A stretch of DNA of 64,000 bases, taken from NCBI GenBank assembly GCA_003255065.1, contig QAOA01005271.1, forward strand, positions 1,973,979 through 2,037,978, written 5' to 3'. Below the pieces are notes generated by a model. The model made no database searches, had not been told where the DNA came from, and worked only from the letters and a program-made list of their open reading frames with translations. This document shows positions 42,836 to 53,300 of the stretch, one piece after another. Source of the DNA: Cercis canadensis. Taxonomy: Eukaryota > Streptophyta > Magnoliopsida > Fabales > Fabaceae. Both the position numbers and the translations under genes were made by a program. Numbering within the stretch: the first letter of the stretch is position 1; every line of letters starts with the position of its first letter.

Positions 42836-42990
42836 AGAGTCGCCGGTGACGGCGTGCCTGTCCCCGAAGCACCACCAACGGTCAGCTCCTTCTTCTTCTC
42901 TATTAACTCTTGGTCTTTCCTCGCTTACACAGTCTCGTATATGTTTACCTTTGTCTCTCTCAAATTTTAACCATAGTTGCAGATTTATTA
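42836..42990 (-). other. Probable 5'UTR exon of the PRHA-like gene
   Basis: A strong donor, GACTCT/GTGAGC, lies at 42835/42836. The first coding exon has an acceptor CATTCTAG just upstream of 41024, which implies a leader intron of about 1.8 kb. The left edge is set by the donor; the transcription start is a guess. Confidence 0.5.
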
Positions 42991-43259
42991 CAAAGAAAAA
43001 CAAAATTTTTTGCTCTTGGGAAAATCAAATTCCCGCTGATTATAATGTGCAGTGCAACCAATGGAGAGTGCCAAAGTGTCTATGCAGATTTCATTCTTCT
43101 TCCTATTTAACACGGAATAAAATGGTTTTTTTGTTTAGCACATAAGAGAAAGTGATGACTAGAAGAAGAAAATTTACACACAAATTCTCCTAGATCTACC
43201 AATTTTGTAGAAACACAAAGGGAGAACAAATTCGAGATGAATAGGTTTGGTAGGAATGG

Positions 43260-43278
43260 ATATATATATATATATATT
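43260..43278. repeat. AT microsatellite
   Basis: An uninterrupted run of about nine AT/TA dinucleotides upstream of the probable PRHA 5' exon. Confidence 0.8.
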
Positions 43279-43798
43279 AGGATATAAGGTTGAAAATATG
43301 ATAAAGAAAGAAAATAATTTCATCTAGAAAGTTTAGGTAATGCTTGGATGTCCCAAGACAAGGGTTATGCTAAATTAATTTTTCATCAAAGAATGTCTCA
43401 TTAGTCATGTTCATGTCCACATTGTTTGGATAGATTTAAGGAATATATTATTTCACACATAGATATATGAAAAAATGCAGGCACCATCGATTTTATTTTA
43501 TTTTTCTTTCATAAGAATGGTTCCTCGAATGAGTTGATACTTGATAGTATAAGTTGATGCAGGATGGGACATGCAGTTTTCACTCCTAGAGGCACATATT
43601 TTGTCTCCCAGTAAATGAGCAATTTATTTTTAGTGACAAAATCTATCGAGTAACACTCAAAGAACGATTTTTGTCATTCAAATGACAGTTTGAAAATTGT
43701 CCATCATAAGGTCGTGACTCGTGAGATAAGCCAGGTCAAACGGTTTCATATATTTGTTGCATTTTTTTTTTCTGATGTGTATTTTCTTTATTAATAAA

Positions 43799-44009
43799 CT
43801 ACCACATATAATACCAATAAGGTGTTGGTTTAGTGAAAGCAGACTGAGTCCTAAAGCATTATAGGCCAAAGATTTTAAGTTCGAATTCTTTGAATCACAT
43901 TTGTTGGGAGGGGTTTATCAATTACTACTCCCGTTTCGAACATAGATGAGTCTCATATCTAAAGAGTATGAGAATATTTTAAGTGTAAACTAAAAAAAAA
44001 CTGCCACAT
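43799..44009 (+). mobile_element. SINE with target-site duplication
   Basis: A body of 193 bp (43808-44000) begins with an A-box-like TGGTTTAGTGAAAGC (43826-43840), continues with a B-box GTTCGAATTC (43879-43888) and ends in nine A. The flanking repeats are CTACCACAT (43799-43807) and CTGCCACAT (44001-44009), with one mismatch. Structure and length are those of a plant tRNA-derived SINE. Confidence 0.78.
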
Positions 44010-44160
44010 GTTTAGTTTGCTTTTTATGTTGAAATACTTTTTGGGTAAAAGAATTGCACATTATATATGTGCATTGATTACACACACAAAAAATGTGCAT
44101 TGTCATTTACATTAATTCTTTAAAGATTTAAATTTTTTGGGGATAAAATACTTGTTAAAG

Positions 44161-44295
44161 ATAATTATAAAAATTATGGAGTATTAATTTGAGATCTTTT
44201 TAAAACGTTAAGATCTCAGGTTTAAATTTATATTCTCTTATATTTTTAATAAAAAAATGAACTCTATTTGTCTAATAAAAAAAAATAATTATAAA
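44161..44295 (+). mobile_element. Short retroposon, probably 5'-truncated SINE
   Basis: A 113-bp body ends in an A-rich tail and is flanked by a perfect 11-bp repeat, ATAATTATAAA, at 44161-44171 and 44285-44295. Inside, CTCAGGTTTAAATTTAT is a possible decayed B box. The repeat is AT-only, so chance is less well excluded than for the neighbour 150 bp to the left. Confidence 0.5.
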
Positions 44296-46956
44296 GCATT
44301 ATGAACAAAAACAAACTTATTCTCGATGATCATTCTCTAATGTACATAAGAAAAAAATTTATATATCATGAGTTTCAGCTGAGGTGTTGTTTCCCGTGGC
44401 TATGCCTATGCTTTGATAAAAGTGAAACAAATTACTTCAGCACCTCTTGATGATTGTCGCATTATTATGAGAACTCAATTTATACGAAATAATTTTCATT
44501 TTCAAAATGCATTTTAATTGTTATACGAAATACTATATCTGGATAGTAGAAAAGCAATGAAAAAGGCTTTTATCTTTATTTTTTGCTTATATTCAAGAAG
44601 TTAAAGATCCTTTCTGTGTATAAACACTCGTGATAAATCAATTGATCGATTTTGCTATATATTTTTTGAGCGATTATATGATTGTTTTAGATATGAGGCA
44701 AGTCGCAGGTCAAATACTTCAGCAGCAGCAAGATGATGCCATCCCAGTAACACAACTCGAGCACTAGAACCAAACTGAAAGCAAAGTTCTGCTCTCATCA
44801 TTCATTTAATTAACATTGAAACGCAAGGGAGTATTGTATCAAACAGATCTTATTTTATCATCTAAATGTTGCCATACATTGAAGGTGACAGTATCTTTCT
44901 GTCTTGATTTTCTAAATTTTAAAACAAAAAGAACATGAAGCAAGCCCAACCATCTCCAATTCAACAACCAAGCACCTGCAAACATAAGGAAAACAATATT
45001 TTATCAACCACCAAATATAGAAGACATCAACTAAAATATAAAACAACTGAGGGAGAAAGTACTTAGGAACCCAGAGGGTGAAAGAGAGGGAGATCATTCA
45101 GATGAGAACAAGCTGAAGTATCGTGAAACAGGGCAAAAATACAATTGGTTTTATTTCATCTTACAAACAAATCGTCCAATTACACAAGACACGAACATGA
45201 AAAACATGCAGGTGTTATGTTGTCTAACCTAGCAAAAATAACTAAATTACTTTTTCCTGTCATACAAAAGCAGAGGAATGGACATTGTTACGAGAATTGC
45301 TTTCACAAGATTAGGCAGAAAGAAGGTATACAGCTATTGGATAATGATGCCATCAACAGCAAGAAGAAACAAGTTTTAACATATCAAAGTTCAAACAAGT
45401 TTCAACAAATTAATCATGCCTTATGATCTTCTGCATTATGAGCATCCGAAGCAACCAAGAAAATTGATGGGACAAAACTTGAAAAATCACGAGTATGGCC
45501 AAGCAATAGCAAATCTCTTTCACAGAAAGAGAGGGAGTACCACACCCCAAAGTTATATTTATATCCATGTGAGCTAGGACATAAATAGAGCAAAAACTCT
45601 ATTACATGACATTTTTTGATAAGAGCAAGGAGAAGAATCCTCCAAAAGAAACCACTAAACAATGCAAAAACAAAAAAGAACAAGAACAAGATCCAAACCC
45701 TTGAGACAAATCTGAGTAGCGAGCCACCAAATCTCCACCAATAATAAGCCAATCACAACTTCCCCAATCATCATAACTAGCAGACTTGCTCAAAATTACC
45801 TTACCCAGAAAAAGGAAGATTCATTATATATGCTCAAAACAACCCACCTTCATCCTCTTGAACAAAAGGCACCTTCAAAACTCGCATAACAACTATTTTT
45901 GCCCTTAATTTCCTTTACACCTCCCATAATTTACCATGGTGGCTAATCTCTTAAGTTCCTTTTCCACCTTCTTCTTCTGCCTACAATATATTTGGAGAAA
46001 AATCCACCTTAACATCCTTATCTGATGGACTAGCCAACTTTAATCCCAGAGATACATGACATGACAACAATTTGGAGCATCCCATGGTAATTTATGTCAA
46101 GAAGAAATTCAAAAACATCTCTAAATGTCTATCTCTGAAAAATAAGAATTCCACAAGATCTTCCAATAATTTTTAGGTTAAACAAAGATAAGCAGCAACA
46201 AACCAAAAATATTGGATATTAGAAATTGAAAGAACTCATTAGTTTAAACAGATGCTAAACCAAAGGCGATATTGGGGTTATCACTGCTATAAAAAATGTT
46301 GGAAGCTGCCGCGGAAAACGGCACCAGGAAATTTTTTTGTCAAACATGGCTTTAAGAGGCAGTTTAGTGTTTAGTAAAGCTTCGTCAGCATGTAAAAAGA
46401 AGTAAAGAACACATTGCAAGAAATGTTGAAAAGTCCTTCATCTGCATAAACTTAATAAGGCAAAAAAAACATTGGTAACCCAGGGGAAACACTTCTAGAA
46501 AGCAAATTTTAGAAGCAGGCAACCCTGATTTGATTCAAAAAATACCCAAGAATTAGGGGGAACACTTCTAGAAAGAAGTTGCTGACAACTTCATCAGATA
46601 CTTGAAACTGTTGCTTCCAAAAATAAACAAATAAACAGAGGTAGCCCCTAACAAGCAGCATCATACTCAGCCTAACTCTAAGATGTGGGTAATTGTAGCA
46701 TTAGGCGGTCATACAAAATAGCAATAAGCTATATAATGTATAAGTATTATCTTTATACTTATTAAAGAGAAAAGAAAGCCACAAGGTGAACATAATCATG
46801 TCCTGTCTAAAGAATATGCAACCAAGCATCATAGAATGATGACAAAAACACCCGGGCATAGCTTAGAATGAACATAAAGACAACTACGTGCATGCTTAGC
46901 TAAATGAATATTCTCACACAAAATCTTTTCAAAATGAATTGAAGTAGATTATGGAT

Positions 46957-47353
46957 GTGTTTGGAAAGAGAAGCACTTCATTAAAAATACCTTTTAAGCG
47001 AAAGCAGAAGCTTTATTTTTGGGCTTCTCCAAAAGCCTTAATTTTGGCTACACAAAGTGCTTTTAAAAGCTACGAGAAGCTCATCCAAACATATAAAGCG
47101 AAACATTTTCTTAAGAAAGCTTCTCTATCCAACTGCACTCTATAAAAGTGCTTACTATGTATTCAACTTATTTAAACAGAGCTCTTGGACTATGTATACA
47201 TGCAGAAACTTTATTTTTGGGCTTCTCCAAAAGCCCTAATTTTGGCTACACAAAGTGCTTTTAAAAGCTACGAGAAGCTTATCCAAACATATAAAAGAGA
47301 TTCTTTTTTTAAGCGAAACGTTTTATTAAGAAAGCTTCTCTATCCAAACGCAC
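46957..47353. mobile_element. MITE with imperfect terminal inverted repeats
   Basis: The left end GTGTTTGGAAAGAGAAGC (46957-46974) is the near-exact reverse complement of the right end GCTTCTCTATCCAAACGCAC (47334-47353), with two mismatches over 18 bp. Another copy of the right end is inside at 47119-47138. The interior holds AAAAGCTTCTCC-like words typical of plant non-autonomous DNA transposons. There is no transposase frame. The superfamily, possibly hAT or Mutator, is not decided. Confidence 0.55.
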
Positions 47354-47420
47354 TCTATAGAAGTGTTTACTATGTATTCAACTTGTTTAAACAGAGCTCT
47401 TGGACAATGTATACATGCAG
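47004..47420. repeat. About 198-bp tandem duplication across the MITE end
   Basis: The segment starting GCAGAAGCTTTATTTTTGGG at 47004 recurs from 47202. The second copy is slightly longer through a T-rich insertion near 47300. The unit includes the MITE right end plus about 60 bp of flank (CAGAGCTCTTGGAC and TATACATGCAG), so the duplication happened after the insertion. Confidence 0.8.
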
Positions 47421-48025
47421 ATCGATGTTTACTTCAGGGTTACCTAATAAGAGTTATTGGATAAATATAAAGCAAAGTCAACATCCAGGAAGTTTACCTT
47501 CCCTAGTTCAAATGTTAAGTTCATAACATGGTAGTTCACACCCACACAAAGCCACAAACATTCACTTGCTACCAAGTCAATAATTGTCATGATAACCTGC
47601 ATTTTATGCCTAATATCAATATCCATAAACGACACCATATTAAGATGCCCAAAATGACTTAGAGCCCTTCTCAAGCATGTCTTCCCTAAAATAGTTACCC
47701 AAACAATAATTTCCAAGAAAACACCATAAATTCCAGCTCTTTTCTAGTGAAAAAGCTCAAAGACTATATCTTTACACATGAGATCGCAAAACAATAAACA
47801 ATATATCCTGTTTGATAGTTCCAAGGTTACAAAAACCCAGATCCTTGAGCACCCAATCACCAATTAGAATAATAAAAACTTCTCATGATAAAAGAGAACT
47901 CAATGCCAACCAAAACAATTCCACAAAATGTAACTTTGTAACAATGTTTTTCATAGGAGCATTCGAATCAATCAAAATATGAAATTGAATGCGTTGCACA
48001 CCTGAAATAATCGGTCACCCATAAA

Positions 48026-48298
48026 TCAGTGGCCGCCATGTTCCTTGGCGTGCCGCTGGTGCTCAAGATGGCGGCGTTCCTGGGGGAGCGCGACGAGGTA
48101 GGAAAAGAGCAAGCCACCAAAGAGGACATGGTAGACGGGATCAGCGGAGCTGGTCTGAATGTACTTGGCGTTATAGTTGTCCAATCCTCTCTGAATCACA
48201 CTCTTCAAATAGCCAAGGGAAAGCATAGGCTTCACGATGTTGGGCACCTCCTTTACCTTCTTGGTTTTGATCTCGTTGTAGAAGTTCCTCATCGCCAT
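48026..48298 (-). CDS. Small mitochondrial ATP-synthase-associated protein (Fb15 family)
   Basis: A single-exon 90-aa protein. A basic amphipathic N-terminus, MAMRNFYNEIKTKKVKEVPN, is followed by KPMLSLGYLKSVIQRGLDNY, one membrane segment HVLFGGLLFSYLVALP and a polar tail RRHLEHQRHAKEHGGH. From memory, the Arabidopsis counterpart is At4g30010, which proteomics places in the mitochondrial F1Fo-ATP synthase, probably as the subunit f equivalent; I have not tested this. The fit in length and topology supports a small Fo subunit. After the stop codon the minus strand reads TATTTCAG/GTGTGC, a possible 3'UTR donor. It starts at the first ATG; the second, two codons on, is also possible. Confidence 0.82.
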   Translation of the reverse strand: MAMRNFYNEIKTKKVKEVPNIVKPMLSLGYLKSVIQRGLDNYNAKYIQTSSADPVYHVLFGGLLFSYLVALPQERRHLEHQRHAKEHGGH

Positions 48299-50343
48299 TG
48301 TACACCAATTGCAGAGATTTCCGTAGAGATTCGATTCGCAGATGAAGAAACCCTATCCCTAGAAATGGAGGATCTGAGCCGAGCTTAAAATATAACTAAA
48401 GTGCTAAAAGAAGCGCTTTGTGAAATTATAGTAAATAATAATAGAGGAGATTAAAATAAATGGTAAAAAGAAGGGAAAAAAAAAGGATAAATAAAATAGT
48501 AGATTTATTTTCTTAAAACTATATTCATTTATTCTTTAATAGTTTAATTTTGAGAAAAAAAATTTCTTTGGTTCTAAATATAGAGAACTTCCGTTTTTAT
48601 GTACGTATTATGTGTGAAATATTTAAAATATTTATTGGTGTTACATAATTATTTCATTTATCTTTAGATATAATAATTAAATATGTGAGCAAAATAGTCA
48701 TATAGTTTCAAAAAATAATCTTATATATAAATAGAATAACCACATAACATTAAAAATATTTTAAACATTTCACGCTATACAAAAAGTATCAAACTAAAAT
48801 CCCTCCAATTCTTTTTTTTTTTTGTCACAAAAAATTTAAAGTGAGAAAAAACTTCTATATTCCAAAGCCAATATAATATTGAGAAAAAACATAAAGACTA
48901 ATATATTACATCCATTTTATGATATTCAATCAGAATAGATTCATTACTACAAAAAATAGAAAGAAAAAAAGAGAGAGTACTTTCATATGAATTCTTGTAT
49001 TTTTAATTCTAATTTTTAAACAGACATTTAGCTCCCAAAAAAGACTAACACAATTTGTGACAGAAAAGGGGAAAGAATAACAAAGTTTGCAAACTAATTT
49101 GACTTAGATAATTTATGTATAGTGAGGGACTTGGTTGAATTTGTATGCACTCTAGGTGTTTGGTATTTATTTATTTATTTTTTCTTGTTAAAGAAAAAGT
49201 GCTTTTAGAATTCATAAAATTTAAAAGCTAAAACAATTAAAACATTGAATAATAACTCTTCTATAAACAGATAAAAAGAAGAGTTTTTCTTACTAAATTA
49301 CAACAACCAACTTAAGAAGGGATAGCGTAATGTTCATCTAAGTCAATACCAAATAATATTCAAGGTAGTGTCCTCCAATTTCAACAATGATTAAGATGGT
49401 GTTATATCAATTTCTCCCCTGTCCACAAAGCATTTTTTTTATATATTAAATATTGGAAGTTTATCATATTTTTAAAGAAGAAAGAACTAGGCCAAAAAGC
49501 TTCCCTTATAAGAAACAAAATGTTTAATAATTGAATGAATCCAAAAGAAAGTTCATGGTTTTTCTTTGAAAATAATTAGACAAAAGTGAATCTGTTTTAT
49601 GATGTTTATAATGAATTCATTTGGACTTGAAAAAAGCACATTATTTATATTCATAATATTATTAAATATAAATTTTTATGAATTTTGAAATCATATAAAT
49701 TCAATTGGTATCATATCAAATTCATATTCAATGATGACTAATTGTTCTATGTTTCAATAAAAAAAGAATAATTGACATAATTCTGGGCCTCTCATCTCAT
49801 CAAACCAAATTCAGTTTGAATAAAATTTTCCCGATATTTAAATTGTATATTTTGAGAGGTATATAACTCTGGGCTCTCCATTTCTTCCCCTACTATTAAA
49901 AAACAGAGATCAAATCAAAATCTGTATTTCCTTGTAAACAAATCAGTAAGTTGGTTCCCATTACATAAGCATTCAATGACCAAAGCATCCACGCCTTCCC
50001 TCCAAAAAGCTGAAATTTAACATGGGCATTATGGTAATTTAGCAAGAAACCAAAATGCACCCGCCTTTTTCTAAAAAAAAAATCCGAATCTGCAGAAACT
50101 CTCGTCCGATAACCCAATTCTCTCGTTAAATTTCATAAATTAGTTAAGCGTTGGGCTCAACCTGAAAGTACCAAAATACCCTTTTAGCATCTGTCCCTTG
50201 TCGTTGCACCTGCGCACATTTTGGGTGTGAGAGAGAGAGTCTCTGGTTTCTTTTTGTCATAGGAACAGACAAGGTTGCAGAGAACCAACAAGAACGAGAA
50301 GAAGAAGAAGCACATTGTTCCTTCTTCTCTGTTCCTTAATTTA
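48299..50343. other. Divergent promoter region, ATP-synthase gene and ANTH gene
   Basis: About 2 kb of AT-rich sequence shared upstream by the two divergent genes. The left 100 bp is leader of the small mitochondrial gene. The ANTH leader begins near 50220 with a GA-rich tract (GTGAGAGAGAGAGTC). No extra gene is supported. Confidence 0.55.
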
Positions 50344-53300
50344 ATGGGAACCTTTAATAGCTTTAGAAAGGCCTATGGAGCTCTAAAGGACTCCACCAAG
50401 GTTGGCCTTGCCAAGGTCAATAGCGAATACAAGGTGATTTCTTGTCCCATTTTTATCATTCTTCTTTCAATTTTATTTATTTATTTGTTTTTTTGGGAAA
50501 ATTTTAGCTCCTTCAATGCTCAAATGTTTGTTTGTTTTACCCTTCTATGATTTTTTTCTTTTTTAATACTTTGATTCTATTCCATTTTCTTGTTGAAGGA
50601 ATTGGATATTGCAATTGTAAAGGCTGCCAATCACGTAGAATATCCTCCCAAGGAACGCCATGTTAGAAGTGAGTTTATATATTGTACCTCATTTCTTTTT
50701 CTTGGGACATGTCAGATACAATTTTATGTTTTTAATTTTGATATTATATGTATCATCTTGAATTTTGTTTCATTGAAAGCCTTTGATCATTTTCAAAAGC
50801 AACGTTTAATCAATACACACGCTTGCAATCCTTTCTAACGCTTAAATTGTTTTCTTAAAGAAAACCATTGGTTCATTGCCATGACCATGGTGTCAAATTG
50901 TCAATGTAGGATATGAATCGGATTTGCTTTTCCATTGCATGATTACTTTCTCACTATTTGTTCACTTTTTATTTTTCTTCTCCTTTTCTTCTTCCCCTTT
51001 GTTCTCCCTTAAACTCTATGCAGAAATATTCTATGCGACCTCAGCACACCAACCACGGGCAGATGTGGCATACTGCATTCACGCACTCTCCAAGAGATTG
51101 TCCAAGACGCGAAGTTGGATAGTAAATCCTTTTCTTACCTAGTGATTTTACATGTTGTGGCTTCAAAACACTATCAGCTAAACAAACTTAGAGCTAAAAA
51201 CCTTATAAAGACATGTGATATGGCATGTTCATCATAGCATTTCAATAGTTCTTATCTATCATATAATTTCATTTTTTTTTCTAAGTTTTCGTAGTATTTG
51301 CTCCAACTTGTTCGTATCTGTATGATGAAATGACAGGTTGCTATAAAGACATTGATAGTAATTCATAGGACTTTGAGAGAGGGTGATCCAACCTTCAGAG
51401 AAGAGCTTCAAAACTACTCACGCAGGGGACATGTTCTTCAAATATCCAATTTCAAAGATGACTCAAGCCCTCGAGGTAAATTAGTCCTGCCAAATATTTG
51501 CTATAACATTAGGCTGATCTAGACCCTTTTTTGTATCTGAATATTGTTGCATTTTGTACTTAACCAGATTTCTCTATGCAGCTTGGGATTGTTCTGCGTG
51601 GGTTCGGACATATGCATTATTTCTAGAAGAAAGACTTGAATGTTTTAGAGTCCTTAGATATGATATTGAGTCTGAACGCCAAACAAAAGCTTCACCAGCT
51701 GCAAATAAGGTGTGTGCTTTGCCTTATGCAGAATCACACTCTAATTTTTTCATGCATGTTATATCATGTCCAGAATATCAGGATCTTTTAGCTTTGACTT
51801 CTACAGGGTTACGCTAGAACACGGAATTTGGGTCCTGATGAGCTGTTGGAGCAGCTACCTGCACTTCAGCAACTTCTTTACCGCCTTATTGGTTGTCAGG
51901 TAAAAAATGATTGGGGAAAAGGAAAACCCAGCTTTCATATCTGACTGCTCCTAACTGATTGTGTCATATTACTTACCCTTAAAGTAGCTGCATTTTTTCG
52001 TCATTGGGATGACTTTTAATTTGCTTCAATATCTTGCAGCCTGAAGGAGCAGCTTATAACAATTATCTTATACAGTATGCATTGGCCCTGGTATGCATTC
52101 CTTGTATCTCGAGTTTTCACATCATAGCTGTCTTCTGTAATCTTGGCTAATGTTCAGTGAGAAATCGAATGACTAGAGAAAATTATTATATATAAAATAA
52201 GATAATAGTCAGTGGATATCGTTGCTTATGCAGTTGTATGGACAGTGAAACTGATATGCTTCGAAAAGGAGCTTTCAGACTTATATCCATACAATTCTTG
52301 CTAGTACATAGTAAAACCCTTTGGTAGATCTCATTGAAGAAATGGTTTGTTCTGCAAATGTAAAATTTCATTAACTTAGTGAATCAGACTGTGGAATTGC
52401 TACATTTTATGGACTTTATTTCCTATAGTGCAAAATACCTGCAGCCTAATTCATCCTACCTCTTTTACTTGATTGAGAAAATGAATTTCCATTACATTTC
52501 TGATACAATGGTATCTCTTATCTTGTATCTCTTTCTCTCACTATCTTTTTTTTTTGTGGCGCACTCCTAAATTTAGTTTTGTGAAATATGGGTTTCCACA
52601 ATGTCATTTAGGTATTAAAAGAGAGCTTCAAAATATACTGTGCGATCAATGATGGAATCATAAACCTCGTGGACATGGTAGCTTCTATCTCAGTTTAATG
52701 TGCTATTTGTAAAATTTTCACTTGAACTTCAAAATTGTACTTACTAATCAACATTATTCATACTTTCCTGCAGTTCTTTGATATGTCAAGACATGATGCG
52801 GTTAAGGCTCTGAATATATATAAAAGAGCTGGCCAACAGGTTTACAATGATTCTTTTCTTCATAAACACTACTATTGCTGTCCAATATGAATATCCTCAA
52901 ATCTCTTGCACGGAATGAGGATTTCCAAAAGAGGCATACTGATGATTTAAGTTTTCTCGTATTACAGGCTGAAAATCTTGCTGATTTCTATGAATACTGC
53001 AAGGAATTGGATCTTGCTAGGAATTTCCAGTTTCCAACACTGAGACAGGTTTTCTTTTTGCCTCTTACTGAAAATATTTCATTTAATGCCAATAATTGGT
53101 TTTTAATGAAGCTCTTTCATGCAATAAACAGCCACCTCCATCTTTTCTAGCTACAATGGAAGAATACATCAAAGAAGCACCCCAGACAGGATCTGTTAAT
53201 AAGAGACTGGTGAGAAAAAAGTGATATACAAATCCTCAGCAAAAGCTTATCCATTACTATGTTTTATTATTATTATTATTATTTTTTTTGTATCTGAACT

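Larger units (their letters stand above)
41025..48025. other. PRHA leader intron and repeat-rich intergenic region
   Basis: Seven kilobases without a protein gene. From the left: the PRHA leader intron with a tRNA-like element (41618-41681), the probable 5' exon (about 42836-42990), an AT microsatellite (43260-43278), two retroposons (43799-44009, 44161-44295), a possible 3'UTR exon near 44.9 kb and a MITE with an internal duplication (46957-47420). The rest is unassigned AT-rich sequence with only short open frames. Confidence 0.6.

Noticed and set aside
45414..45793. Overlapping hydrophobic minus-strand frames as a membrane protein gene
   Set aside because: Phe/Leu richness reflects A-rich plus-strand sequence; no splice context and no family recognised.
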